A DNA stretch of 64,000 nt from Clarkia xantiana subsp. parviflora (GCA_036873135.1 JAPTYO010000002.1:18750452-18814451), one strand, 5' to 3'. Counted from the first letter of the stretch, positions 24,077 to 35,715 are shown. Notes: generated by a model not told the origin, from the sequence alone. Translations and numbers: made by a program.

Positions 24077-24212
24077 AATCTTAAGTCCTTGTATTTCTTT
24101 TTTATTGTCCTTTTTGTATCGAACCTTTTGGGCCTTCGAGCCTTTGATGAATGTTTTCTTTTTCGGTCACGCTCTTCGTAACTCTTCTATCGGACCCTAA
24201 GAACTTTTAGGC

Positions 24213-24905
24213 CTTCCGTCGTCCTATGACGCTTTTAAATCGAACCTTAATAACCTAAGGATTTTTGGACGTCCAAAGACGCTTTTTAATCGGACCTTAA
24301 AAACTTAAGGATTTTCGGACGTCCAATGACGCTTTTTAATCGGACCTTAAAAACTTGTCCAAAGACGCTTTTTAATCGGACCTTAAAAACTTAAGGATTT
24401 TCGGACGTCCAAAGACGCTTTTTAATCGGACCTTAAAAACTTAAGGACTTTCGGACGTCCAAAGACGCTTTTTAATCGGACCTTAAAAACTTAAGGATTT
24501 TCGGACGTCCAAAGACGCTTTTTAATCGGACCTTAAAAACTTAAGGATTTTCGGACGTCCAAAGACGCTTTTTAATCGGACCTTAAAAACTTAAGGACTT
24601 TCGGACGTCCAAAGACGCTTTTTAATCGGACCTTAAAAACTTAAGGATTTTCGGACGTCCAAAGACGCTTTTTAATCGGACCTTAAAAACTTAAGGATTT
24701 TCGGACGTCCAAAGACGCTTTTTAATCGGACCTTAAAAACTTAAGGATTTTCGGACGTCCAAAGACGCTTTTTAATCGGACCTTAAAAACTTAAGGATTT
24801 TCGGACGTCCAAAGACGCTTTTTAATCGGACCTTAAAAACTTAAGGACTTTCGGACGTCCAAAGACGCTTTTTAATCGGACCTTAAAAACTTAAGGATTT
24901 TCGGA
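24213..24905. repeat. 50-bp tandem array, about 13-14 copies
   Basis: A 50-bp unit containing CGGACGTCCAAAGACG and TTAATCGGACCTTAAAAAC repeats head to tail. The first two copies are diverged, one near 24345 is shortened, and the rest are almost identical. It sits between the stop of the antisense gene and the end of gag-pol. There are no unique spacers, so it is not a CRISPR array. Arrays in this 3' part of Tat-type elements are known seeds of satellite DNA. Confidence 0.9.
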
Positions 24906-25012
24906 ACGCTTTGATCAGGAGTAACCTCTTTATTGATTGATGTCTTTAACATGGCATGCACCACTCAGGGCGACTTAATTACATCGTTGCGCCGCTACGG
25001 ACGATTTATTTG

Positions 25013-28000
25013 TCAAACATGACATTTCTTTAGATGTTCACCACTAAAGGTGTTTCGTAATACTCTACCGTCGAGGTCTTCTAGCTTGTAAGCATTTGAG
25101 GCTGGCATGCCCACGATCTTGTAAGGCCCTTCCCATTTCGGAGACAGCTTGTTGATCCGATCTTGGAGAGTGAACTCGTTCCGTCGTAGGACCAGCTCCC
25201 CCGAATAGAACTGTCGCGACCTGACCTTCCGGTTATAGTACCTGGCCGTCGCCAGACGCATCCGAGCTTGCGTTATGTCGGCCTCTAGCCGTTTTTCCTC
25301 TAACAAGGATAACTCCAGGCGCCTGGTTTCGTCGTTCGTCAGAGGCCCTATCTTGGCTTTTCCTGGACTCGTCGAAGGCTCATAGCTTCTGGTTCGATGG
25401 GACGCCACAGCGATTTCCACAGGAGCGACTGCCTCCGTCCCGTAAACAAGTGCAAACGGGGTTTCGCCTGTTGATCGTTTGGGTGTCGTTCGGACCGCCC
25501 ACAACACGTTCTCCAGCTCGTCTAGCCACTTTCCGTCCAAAGCGTAGACCCTCTTCTTCAAGCCCTCCATCACGATTTTGTTGGCGGCCTCTACCTGCCC
25601 ATTGGTCTGGGCGTGACGAACGGATGCTGTTCGATGCTCAATATTGAACTCGTCTAGGAATCTCTCCAACTGGGCCCCATTAAACGGAGGGCCGTTGTCG
25701 CTGATGATCACCTTCGGCACCCCATATCTTGACAAGATTCGGGTCTGGAGGAACTTAATGATATGTCCCGCTGTTGTCTTGGCTAAGGGCTTAGCCTCGA
25801 TCCACTTCGAGAAGTAATCAATCGCAACCAGCAGATGTGTGCACTGGCTCTTTGCTTTCGGAAGGGGTCCCACCAGGTCAATGCCCCACTGTGCGAAGGG
25901 CCAAGCACTCCCAATGGGCGTCAGATCAGCGGCGGGGGCTGTGATGTTCGAGGCGTATTTCTGACACGCGTCACAGGATCGAACAAGCGCTGTTGCCTCC
26001 TTATTCATCGTAGGCCAATAGTATCCCAAGTTCAGCGCCTTTCTCAGGATGGATCGAGCGCCTTCGTGACAGGCTGCGACTCCTTCATGCAGTTCTCTTA
26101 GAATTCGGGTCGTGTCAGGTTCTGCTACGCATTTCAGGAAAGGTGTCGAGAGTAAACCCTTCTTGTACAACTGGTTATCCACCATCGCGTAGTTAATTGA
26201 CATTCGTCGCAGTCGTTCTGCTGCCACTTTGTCTTCAGGCAGTGCCCCCGTAGTTAGGTACTCAATTATCGGGGTCATCCACGTGGGCTCTTCTTCTGAC
26301 CCTGTCCCGATAGTGCATACTTCCGATGGATCGGTCGTCGACAGAATCACCCTTTCCAAGAAGTGTACCCTCCGAGTCTCTTCCAAAGGTGCCCCCAAGG
26401 CAAATTTGCTCAAGGCATCGGCCTCCACATTCTTTTCTCTTGGGATTGCCTCTATATCAAAGCTTTTGAAGCTCTCCTTTAATGTTCGAGCCTCCTGAAG
26501 ATATTTCTTCATGATTGGATTCTTTGCCCCATACTGTCCCCGAATCTGGTTTACAATCAGGCTTGCATCACACTTCACCCTCAGATGTTCGATTCCAGTG
26601 CCCCTAGCGATCTTCAACCCTGTTATAAGAGCTTCATACTCTGCCTCGTTATTGGTGGCTTTAAATGTCAGGGCCAATGCATATCGAAGCGGCTCCGCCC
26701 CACCTGGTGGAATCAATACGAACCCTGCACCCGATCCGTCTGAGCTTGAGGAGCCATCTGTGTACAACTCCCAGGTGTTCTTCTTATTTGGCTGTTCCAA
26801 CTGTCTTTCCATCGGGACCTCGTCAATCTTCCCGGTGGTTGCCCCCTCTACTGTTTTCGTTGCTTCAGGATCGGGAATAGTAGATTCAACTATAAAGTCG
26901 GCCAATGCCTGCCCTTTGATAGCTGTTCTTGGAGCGAAATGAATTCGAAACTCGCTAAGTTCCACGGCCCACTTTACTAGTCTCCCCGACGCGTCGGGTC
27001 GGTTCAAGAAGTGTTTCAATGGCTGATCAGTCAACACCGTAATTTCATGCGCATGGAAGTAGGGCCGTAACTTTCGAGCAGTAATAATCAACGCAAAGAG
27101 ATACTTCTCAATCGGAGGATAATTCATTTCACTCTTGGCAAACGCCTTGCTTACATAATAGACAGGAATCTGATTGCCTTTGACAGCTTTAACTAGAACA
27201 GAGCTTATTGCAAATGCAGAAATGGCCAAATAAAGATAGAGTGGCTCGCCTGGAGTTGGCTTCGCCAGTGGCGGGAGGTCGCGGAGGTGTTGTTTGAGCG
27301 TTTGGAACGCCTTCTCACATTCAGTAGTCCATTCGAACTGTCGGTTGGCCCTTAACACCTTGAAAAATGGCATCGATCGGTCACTGGCCTTGGATAAGAA
27401 GCGATTCATGGAAGCCAGTCGACCGTTCAACACTTGCACCTCCCTATGGTTGGTCGGGGATTGCATCTCTTCTATCGCCCTCAGTTTCTCGGGATTCACC
27501 TCGATCCCCCTCTGGCTCACCATGAAGCCTAAGAACTTCCCAGAATGGACTCCGAAAGCGCATTTGGCTGGATTCAGACGGACCTGGTGGAGCTTCATCC
27601 TCTCGAAGGCCATAGCCAAATTATCGACATGATCCGATGCTCGTCGAGATTTCACCAACATGTCATCTACATAAGCCTCCATAGTGTCTCCGATCATATC
27701 CCCGAATAATTTGTTCACCATTCTCTGATAGGTCGCCCCCGCATTTACCAGGCCAAAAGGCATGACATCGTACTGGAAGACCTCGCTGTCAGCGTAGAAG
27801 GCGGTGTGTTGGGCATCCTTCTCCGCCATCTTTATCTGGTTATAACCAGAATAAGCATCCATAAAGCTCAGCAACTCATGCCCCGATGTAGCATCCACCA
27901 GTTGATCGATCCGCGGGAGCGGATAACAGTCCTTCGGACAGGCCTTGTTTAGGTCGCGGAAGTCGACACACATCCTCCACTTCCCGTTGCTCTTCCTTAC

Positions 28001-30574
28001 CAGCACTGGGTTGGCAACCCACGTCTGAAATCGGATCTCCCTAATGAATCCGGCGTCGAGCAGCCTGCCCACCTCTTGCTGAATGGCAATCCTCTTATCT
28101 GCCCCCATCGGACGTCTCTTCTGCGCTATCGGCTTGATTACAGGGTCAATATTCAGTTCGTGCTCGATCACGTCTCGGCTGATTCCTGGCATATCACTCG
28201 GGGACCAGGCAAACAGCTCCTTAAATTCTTGCAAGAGCGCAATCAACTCCTGGGCCCTTTCGTCGGACAGGGCAGATCCGATTTTTACCTTCCTCTCGGG
28301 CCCATCTATCTCGACTTCCTTTAGGTCCTCCATGGGGGCGGGACGCCCAAACTCCTCTCGAGGGTCAGTGTCTGTCTGGAGCACTGACATGGCCTCCTTC
28401 CTTGATCTCCTGGTGGCGTTGACATAGCATCGTCTCGACGCCACCTGGTCGCCTTTCACCTCGCCTACCCCATTCTCAGTCGGGAACTTCAGTTTTTGGT
28501 GGACGGTTGAGGCTACCGCCATTAGAGGGTTGATGGTGGTTCTTCCAATGATTGCATTGTACGTTCCTGTGGATTCGACCACCACGAACTCCACATCTCG
28601 CTTCTCCATTTTCCAGCCACTGCCGAACCACACGGGCAGTGTGATAACCCCTAACGGATAAGAGGTTGTGCCACAAAATCCTACCATCGGGAAGTTAACC
28701 TCCCGCAAATCTTTCTTCTTCTTTCCCATCTGCTCCAGGGCGTCGGAGAAGAGGATGTCGGAGGAGCTCCCTCCATCAATGAGGATTCTCTTTACCTCGA
28801 ACCCTCCTACATCCAGCGTTACTACTAGGGCATCTTCGTGGGGGGCCTCCACTCCCTCCAGATCCTTCGCCGAGAAGGTGATCTCCATCTCTTCCTTCGG
28901 AGTCCACGACCGCGATCTTTTTCCCAAAACCACCGCGACTGGCACTTGGTTGGCATAACGCTCCCGAGAGGCCGACGTGTCACCTCCCGCAGCGAACCCT
29001 CCATGGATCACGTTAATAACCCTCTTCTGTCGGGACCCTGAGGGACCTTCCGGAGGCTCTGTGGCAGAAGACCTCCTTTTTCTTGGGGACCTCGATCGAG
29101 ACTTGGACCTTGACCGGGAGCGAGAACGGGGCTTGCAGCGTGAGTCTCCCACGAACTCCTTTAGCTTTCCCCTCTGGATAAGCTTCTCTATTTCCTTCTT
29201 CAACTCCCGACACTGGTCGGTGTCGTGTCCGGGGGCCCGATGGAATCGGCAGTATCGGTCGGTGCGAGAGCCCAACTTTTCTCCTTCTTTCTTCTTGGGG
29301 AAACGAGCCAGGCCTTGTTTCTCCATTACCGCCAGGACTTCTTTTAAGGGTCTGTTGAGAGGAGTAAACTCCTCCTTCTGACCATCCCTCCGGTTCGGAC
29401 GCCTATCCTCCCTCCGATCAGAGCGTCCACGACTTCGGCTGCCTTCGGAGCTATCTTTTTTGTGTCGGTTATCCGATGATTTGAAGAATTGCTTTCCCTC
29501 ACGCCCCTTAGGAGGAGCCAGCTCTCCGGCAGCGATTTTCGATTCTTGGACGTCGATTTGCTGCTTTACCCTCGCCTGGAGCGCCTCCATGTTCCAGACG
29601 CTTTTGGCCGCGACGCTGTGGAGTAAGTCGGAGCCATAGGGAGGGCTGAGGTTATTTATGAAGATACGAATGGCCTCGCCCTCCGATATCTCCTCGTCTA
29701 GCTCGGTCATGTTAGCCGTGTAACGCTGGTAGTACTGAGCTAACGACTCGTCAGGCTTCTGGACCACCTCGTGTAGGGTCCTAACACTCTTCAGTAATCG
29801 TCGACGCCCCTGGTACTGAGCGATGAATCGCTGGTGCATGTCCTTCCAACAGGTTATACATCCAGTGGGCAGACTGTAGAACCATGTCATCGCCTTTTCT
29901 CCCAAAGTACTCGGGAACAATGCACAGATAACGTCTTCGTCCGGGGTCCTGCCCATGCAAGCTGTCAGGTGCTTCTGCACGTGGCGGACCGGGTCCGCAA
30001 CTCCGTCGTATTCATCTATCTTTGGGATACCTAAGCCTGGCGGGGCCAGGGTGTGGATCAACCTGGGAACGAAAGGATGGGTTTCCTGACTTCCCAACTC
30101 TGACATCATAGGTTTCTGATCTCCCATACAAATACCCACAATCTTCACTACCTGGTCGGGGGTGAGGGGACCATTCAATGGGATTGTTCTTTGTTGCACG
30201 GGCCCTGGTCCATCGACCACGAAGTTCTCCACCGGTGCTGGGTTAGGGGGAACGGGCTGTTCCCTCCTCGGAGGGGGCGGTGGCAGGTTGTCAGCCGCCT
30301 CCCCTCTAGGAGCATCTCGCCGCGGGGGGAGTGGTGGCAGGTCGGTTTGCCTTCTAGCAGCTTCTCTTCGATCCAGGAGGGCCTCCATGGCCTCCATGAA
30401 TAGGGGCATGGCCTCTGCCACTACCCTGGCCAGTTCCGGATTTGGGGGAGGTGCTTCGTTCCGGCGAGTGCTGTCACCTTCATCTCTCAGATCCTGATGC
30501 TGGGCAGCATCCTCCGGGTGGGTGCTGGTGGCCGGTACCTGCTTGCCTGAACGTTGTGGTCTGTTGCCAGCCAT
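25013..30574 (-). CDS. Gag-pol polyprotein of Ty3/gypsy retrotransposon
   Basis: One open frame of 1853 residues, starting at the ATG 68 bases inside the 5' LTR. In order: proline-rich N-terminus; capsid-type gag domain (around residue 190-330, WFYSLPTGCITCWKDMHQRF); a zinc-knuckle variant, C-x2-H-x4-H-x4-C, near residue 448; a basic Arg/Ser stretch; an aspartic protease (ILIDGGSSSDILF, about 600); reverse transcriptase (from about 838, with YVDDM near 970); Ty3-type RNase H (about 1115-1230); a second, plant-type RNase H (LYTDGSSSSDGSGAG, about 1272); and integrase with its HHCC finger (about 1498-1535) and DDE core (GIDLVG, ISDNGPPF, NGQVEAAN). Gag and pol share a frame with no stop or shift. 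All catalytic motifs are present, so it should be functional if transcribed. It makes the particle and copies and inserts the element. Confidence 0.95.
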   Translation of the reverse strand: MAGNRPQRSGKQVPATSTHPEDAAQHQDLRDEGDSTRRNEAPPPNPELARVVAEAMPLFMEAMEALLDRREAARRQTDLPPLPPRRDAPRGEAADNLPPPPPRREQPVPPNPAPVENFVVDGPGPVQQRTIPLNGPLTPDQVVKIVGICMGDQKPMMSELGSQETHPFVPRLIHTLAPPGLGIPKIDEYDGVADPVRHVQKHLTACMGRTPDEDVICALFPSTLGEKAMTWFYSLPTGCITCWKDMHQRFIAQYQGRRRLLKSVRTLHEVVQKPDESLAQYYQRYTANMTELDEEISEGEAIRIFINNLSPPYGSDLLHSVAAKSVWNMEALQARVKQQIDVQESKIAAGELAPPKGREGKQFFKSSDNRHKKDSSEGSRSRGRSDRREDRRPNRRDGQKEEFTPLNRPLKEVLAVMEKQGLARFPKKKEGEKLGSRTDRYCRFHRAPGHDTDQCRELKKEIEKLIQRGKLKEFVGDSRCKPRSRSRSRSKSRSRSPRKRRSSATEPPEGPSGSRQKRVINVIHGGFAAGGDTSASRERYANQVPVAVVLGKRSRSWTPKEEMEITFSAKDLEGVEAPHEDALVVTLDVGGFEVKRILIDGGSSSDILFSDALEQMGKKKKDLREVNFPMVGFCGTTSYPLGVITLPVWFGSGWKMEKRDVEFVVVESTGTYNAIIGRTTINPLMAVASTVHQKLKFPTENGVGEVKGDQVASRRCYVNATRRSRKEAMSVLQTDTDPREEFGRPAPMEDLKEVEIDGPERKVKIGSALSDERAQELIALLQEFKELFAWSPSDMPGISRDVIEHELNIDPVIKPIAQKRRPMGADKRIAIQQEVGRLLDAGFIREIRFQTWVANPVLVRKSNGKWRMCVDFRDLNKACPKDCYPLPRIDQLVDATSGHELLSFMDAYSGYNQIKMAEKDAQHTAFYADSEVFQYDVMPFGLVNAGATYQRMVNKLFGDMIGDTMEAYVDDMLVKSRRASDHVDNLAMAFERMKLHQVRLNPAKCAFGVHSGKFLGFMVSQRGIEVNPEKLRAIEEMQSPTNHREVQVLNGRLASMNRFLSKASDRSMPFFKVLRANRQFEWTTECEKAFQTLKQHLRDLPPLAKPTPGEPLYLYLAISAFAISSVLVKAVKGNQIPVYYVSKAFAKSEMNYPPIEKYLFALIITARKLRPYFHAHEITVLTDQPLKHFLNRPDASGRLVKWAVELSEFRIHFAPRTAIKGQALADFIVESTIPDPEATKTVEGATTGKIDEVPMERQLEQPNKKNTWELYTDGSSSSDGSGAGFVLIPPGGAEPLRYALALTFKATNNEAEYEALITGLKIARGTGIEHLRVKCDASLIVNQIRGQYGAKNPIMKKYLQEARTLKESFKSFDIEAIPREKNVEADALSKFALGAPLEETRRVHFLERVILSTTDPSEVCTIGTGSEEEPTWMTPIIEYLTTGALPEDKVAAERLRRMSINYAMVDNQLYKKGLLSTPFLKCVAEPDTTRILRELHEGVAACHEGARSILRKALNLGYYWPTMNKEATALVRSCDACQKYASNITAPAADLTPIGSAWPFAQWGIDLVGPLPKAKSQCTHLLVAIDYFSKWIEAKPLAKTTAGHIIKFLQTRILSRYGVPKVIISDNGPPFNGAQLERFLDEFNIEHRTASVRHAQTNGQVEAANKIVMEGLKKRVYALDGKWLDELENVLWAVRTTPKRSTGETPFALVYGTEAVAPVEIAVASHRTRSYEPSTSPGKAKIGPLTNDETRRLELSLLEEKRLEADITQARMRLATARYYNRKVRSRQFYSGELVLRRNEFTLQDRINKLSPKWEGPYKIVGMPASNAYKLEDLDGRVLRNTFSGEHLKKCHV

Positions 30575-30624
30575 GATATGGAATCAGAGGAAAGCAAACT
30601 TACTTTTGACTTTTTGTTGCGTTT

Positions 30625-30640
30625 CCCACAGACGGCGCCA
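30625..30640 (-). promoter_or_regulatory. Primer-binding site of retrotransposon 1
   Basis: In minus orientation TGGCGCCGTCTGTGGG starts two bases after the 5' LTR end (…CCAACA). The TGG start fits the CCA end of a tRNA, and this sequence is typical of Tat-type plant elements. Confidence 0.8.
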
Positions 30641-30641
30641 A

Positions 30642-31279
30642 TGTTGGATCACGGCGGAGCTCCGGTTACGGTGACGGATTCCTTAGCTCCTCGCAATCCT
30701 GCAGAAGGGGATAGAGGGCAGTGGCCCAGAATCCCTCTCCGATGCTTAACGTAAGTATGGTGGCCAACAGCGCAAGTAAGCAATAAATGTGTGTGTAAAA
30801 CGTAACCCTAATCTGGGATAACTTCCCTCCTTTTATAGAGGAAAAGTTACCCCAGTTACCTGGTTAGGCCGTTGGATCGTGATCCGTTATCCCACATATT
30901 TCGCCGTGTATCTGGCCATGTATCTCGTGCGGTTATTCGTATCCCCCAAATCTCGCCCATTATGCCACTACTGTGATCGTGGCGAGATTTCCGGGATTGT
31001 GCTTTTACTGGCGAGCCTCGATCGTTATTAGAGGCTCCCAAGTTAAGTCGTTTAAGGATTCGGTCTCGGGGAGTGGCTTCAACTCCCATATCGGGACCGA
31101 CTACGTCCAGGTCCGATATTTTCAGTGCCCTCCTCTATCGGGGCCATACTTGCTCGGGGCCTTTCGATGTCGGAGCCTCCTTCTGTCGGAGCCCTTAGCC
31201 CTCCAGCTCCTAGCCCAACGGGCCTAAATGCCGTTTGTCAATCGTTAAGGGGCCTAACGGCCTCCGCCGGAGCCCATCA
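30642..31279 (-). repeat. 5' LTR of retrotransposon 1
   Basis: The 638-bp copy drives gag-pol leftward. Its TATA box (CTCTATAAAAG) is at 30830-30840. It appears identical to the 3' LTR at 20093-20730. Confidence 0.95.
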
Positions 31280-31589
31280 TTTGGCAAAGAGCATGCATTC
31301 ATGGTTGGGGTTCTTTGAGAATTTACTTTATCAAGTTGTGTTACTTAACTCGTAAAGCAAGTTGGTGTTGATATATAACAAAACTTTTCACACATGAATT
31401 AATTGTTCTTAGTAAGATCAACCATAAAAGAAGATAACACAAACTCCAACTTTTGATACACTAGTCTGCTTAACCTAACTTGTAACGCAAGTCATTAATC
31501 AACAAACAAAAATTGTTGTTGATTTGGCATATAGATGACAATGTTATTCACAACCAAATCTAAAAAAAAAAAAAGACAAATAAAAAAAC

Positions 31590-33240
31590 ATTTGTTGACT
31601 GGATGCACTTATGTTGTCTTTACTTTGTTTATCTTTTTTTTAACAAAGACCAACAAGACTAACGATTTAACCAAACCGATGAGCAACAGTTCTGAAAACA
31701 TGTTGGGCTCTAACAAATAAAAGAAGTAAGTATCCAATTATCGACACTAGCTAGGCTTGTCTCTTAGGGTTCTTGATTGATGACAAAAGAACGAGAGAAT
31801 CCATCTAGGAATCCAAATTTGCCAAACTTCATCTTACCTACAAAATCTGCAACCAAATACATATATATTCGCGCCGACCTGTTTAAAAAAATATCAGATC
31901 CCGCCTGGCCTACACACCGCGTCAGGCATATGAGGAGGCGAGTAGATTTCGGCATGGGCTGACCTCTTGACTATACTAGACTGCTGGTGGGGCTACGTTG
32001 ACGAGTCCAGTGCATGCGCTGGTTGCTCGCTAAGTTTGGTCGGGAAAAACCCAGACCGTGAGCAGGAGAGCTCGAACATTACGTAGCATGACGGGCCAAG
32101 GGTCGCCACTACTAGTTCATTCATTTTCTTGGCAAAAAAAAACATATAAATCAGGGTTAAATGTACTTTTCACACCATATGTTTGACTGAAATTGACTTT
32201 TAGTACCAGATGTTTGGTTTTGTATACTTTTGGTACCAAACATTTGAAAACACGTGACTTTTGGTACATCTGTTAGTTGACCGTTAGTTTTGACCGTTAA
32301 ATGACATGAGCAAGTCACGTGACAGACCCTAAACTTTTGATTTTGTTCAATTTAGTCCCTCAAATATATTCCTAACTTTTATTTTGTTTAATTTAGTCCT
32401 AAAACTTCAAAATCGAACACAATTGAACGAATCAAACCCAATTGACCTAGCCGGACCTAGCCTAGGGCTAAGTCCGACCCTAGGTCTGGGTCGGCTGGGT
32501 CTGGTGACTCCAACCCAGGGTAGGACCTAGCCCTAAACTAGGTCTGGCTAGGTCAATTGCGTAAAATTGACCTAATTAGAGCTAGGTCCCAATTGACCTA
32601 ACCTAGGGCTAGAACCGACCCTGGGTACGGGTCGGCTGGGTCCGACGACCTCGACCCAGGGTCGGACCTAGGCCTAGGCTAGGTCTGGCTAGGTCCAGCT
32701 AGGTCAAATGAGTTCGATTGGTTCAATTGGGTTCGATTTTGAAGTTTTATGACTAAATTGAAAAAAATAAAAGTTAGAAATATATTTGAGGGCTAAATTA
32801 AACAAAATAAAAGTTAGAAATATATTTGAGGGCTAAATTAAACAAAATCAAAAGTTTAGCTTTGGTACCACAAAATCAAACATACGGTACTAAAAGTCAA
32901 ATTCGGCCAAACATGTGGTGTGAAAAGTACATTTAACTCTATATATTAACAAAACATACAAACTAACTAGTTATAATAAAAGCAAAGGACTATAGCTAGC
33001 TGACTGACCATTCGACGAGCAACGATTTAATTTTTTCAACACTAGAGTGCCATCATCGGTATATCCTAATACTAGTTAACGCGGTAGCTAGCTATTGATT
33101 TAATGTTGATAATTAATTTAAATCGTATTTGTTATTTGAAATAGTTTATTCAACGCAAATAAAACAAAAATATACATTTAAGTTGTATATATAATTTTAT
33201 ATTTATTTGTGTGAACAAATGTTATATTTATTAATTAGGC
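31590..33240. repeat. Old tandem duplication, copy A (interrupted)
   Basis: The blocks 31590-31865 and 32945-33240 match 33420-33790 and 33775-34230 in the same order (for example the stretch starting ggatgcact at about 31600 and 33433, and the gtatatcctaatact block at 33058 and 33903). Copy A is split by about 1.08 kb, most of which is the inverted-repeat element at 32153-32940. The GC-richer part at 31870-32150 has no counterpart and was not recognised. No gene is seen. Confidence 0.7.
32153..32940. mobile_element. MITE with long inverted arms
   Basis: The left arm starts AGGGTTAAATGTACTTTTCA and the right arm is its near-perfect inverse, ending TACATTTAACTCT. The arms run roughly 220-290 bp, with an extra block in the left arm. 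The centre (about 32440-32720) is itself a large imperfect palindrome built from CTAGGTCCGACC-like words. A 45-bp block is duplicated at about 32765-32855. Flanks (ATATAAATC and ATATATTAA) are only loosely alike. Long arms suggest a Mutator-like MITE, with no coding capacity. Confidence 0.65.
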
Positions 33241-33419
33241 ATATGATATTATGTTTTTTTGGGCATACTTATTATAAATAATCAAAATATTAAAATAAAT
33301 AAATACGTATTTACTAAATAATATAATTATAACATCTAAAAGATCATATTTAGTAAGTACGTATTTATTTATTTTAATTAATATTTTAATTATTCGTAAT
33401 CGGTATGCCCAAAACGCAA

Positions 33420-34230
<811 letters not shown>

Positions 34231-35045
34231 ATAATTATATAACATTCTATATGGAAATTGTTTGCTCTTCGTCGATCGACTTCAAACCTCAAGCCCTGTA
34301 GGGTATTATCTTACGTTTTCACTCGGCATGAGTCAATGATGGTGATGATGAGATGCTATTTCCCGATTTTTTTTGCTTTTACGTCTTTGAAATGCTTCAA
34401 AGCGAGGCCACACCAACGTGTCAAGGGCAACGTGCCCATACACAACTACCCCTGTTGGATTGGTGGTCATCAGGACAATGATGTTCTTGTATTTTTTCCA
34501 GTCGGCTATGGTTATTAAACTGTGCATCTGACTCTTGCATTGAGGGTTGAGTGAAATTGGTGACGGGCAAATGCGAATTGTTTGGGGGCAAATTCGTTTG
34601 ACGAGTGTTATAAATCAAACATTTTCCTTCTCCACCATCATTAGGAAACTGATACTCATTCGTGGGTAGATATTAATAACTTGGTTCATTATAGCTCTAT
34701 GTAGTAGTAAATAAGAAGGAAACAACACAATCAGATATGATGAGTTCAACCTAAAACAAATCACAATCAAATAGAATGACTTCGGCCTAAAACAAATCAA
34801 CTAGATTATATTAATTAAGTAACAATTTTGTAATATATATTAATATTAATAAACAAATCAATTAAGCTGATATTTAGGGGGAAAAATAAGAGAAAAAATG
34901 CCACCAGAACACGTGAAATGATATATTTGTTAAGATGATTGCAGTTCAAGAGATTTGGTAATATTCACATGTACATAATAAGAGATATTTACGGGAAAGA
35001 ATAAGAGATATTTAGGAGAAAACTGCCATCAGAACATGTGAAATG
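34231..35045. other. Intergenic flank of retrotransposon 2
   Basis: No gene recognised; the open frame at 34258-34518 has no known domain. Near 34905-34990 and 34995-35050 a short segment (…GTGAAATGATATAT…) is duplicated in tandem, the second copy being the insertion site of retrotransposon 2. Confidence 0.35.
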
Positions 35046-35050
35046 ATATA

Positions 35051-35658
35051 TGATAGATATATGCCCAATTCGGGTTCATATTTACATTCCGGACTTCGCA
35101 AACAGGTCAAAATCACATAAACCTACAAAAATACGCTCCCGAGGTCTAAAACGGTCTGGACGCGCGACACACGCGTCCGGATTGCCCTAGACGACCCGAA
35201 TCGCGCCAGGATCGTCCGAACCTAACATGATCCGAGTCGTCATCTGCAGCGCGCGTATTTCACTTGTGTCCTCACAACAAGTTAAAGTTTTCTAATAGCC
35301 AACATTGATCAAACCAGACGACGATTCACACTTTCCTTTAAACCGGCGTCGAACCGCACAAAAACCGGGATCGGTTCAAAGGTTGCCTATAAATCGGGAA
35401 CCTAGGCCACCCATTTTACTTTACATTCACTGAGATTGGCTTAGAAGCTCTGACTTATCTCTAGCTTTCTCTCTCTAGAATTCTCATTTAAGCATCGAAG
35501 AGGGCTCAACCGGCACCCCCATCCGTGCTGGTTACTGCCCCTGTGTGCAGGTCCGGACGACAAGCTTGAAGTTAGGAGCGTGAAGTTGAAGGACCGAACA
35601 CATCGATCAAATTGAAGTTTCGTCGAGTCCGTTACATCAAGCGGGTTCATACGAAACA
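35051..35658 (+). repeat. 5' LTR of retrotransposon 2
   Basis: Starts TGATAGATATATG and ends CGAAACA. Compared with 46915-47551 it has scattered differences and lacks about 29 bp. Confidence 0.9.
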
Positions 35659-35659
35659 T

Positions 35660-35676
35660 TTGGCGTCGTCCGCAGG
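35660..35676 (+). promoter_or_regulatory. Primer-binding site of retrotransposon 2
   Basis: TTGGCGTCGTCCGCAGG directly follows the LTR and is a variant of the TGGCGCCGTCTGTGGG site of retrotransposon 1, so both used the same type of tRNA primer. Confidence 0.65.
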
Positions 35677-35715
35677 ATTCGAACAAACAAGCAGTCGCTC
35701 CTTAGCGATAGCAAG

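Larger units (their letters stand above)
20093..31279 (-). mobile_element. Intact Ty3/gypsy (Tat-like) LTR retrotransposon
   Basis: An 11,187-bp element, transcribed right to left, with two 638-bp LTRs that look identical, a perfect five-base target-site duplication TTTGG (20088-20092 and 31280-31284), a primer-binding site (30625-30640) and a purine tract (20731-20742). It carries an uninterrupted gag-pol frame (30574-25013), a 50-bp tandem array, and an antisense spliced gene (21307-24076) between pol and the 3' LTR. An additional RNase H after the Ty3-type one, the VDGGSS-like protease motif and the antisense gene point to the Tat lineage. All parts needed for transposition appear present, so the copy is young and possibly still able to move. 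Confidence 0.93.

Noticed and set aside
24213..24905. CRISPR-like regular array
   Set aside because: Units abut without unique spacers, and the setting is a plant retrotransposon. The 62-bp array at 45240-45730 was rejected for the same reason.
25450..30497. Numerous plus-strand frames opposite gag-pol
   Set aside because: They are shadows of the 1853-codon frame. None has a domain, a promoter or splice context, unlike the antisense gene at 21307-24076.
34258..34518. 86-codon plus-strand frame as a gene
   Set aside because: No recognised domain, no splice or promoter signals, and an equally long frame lies on the other strand.
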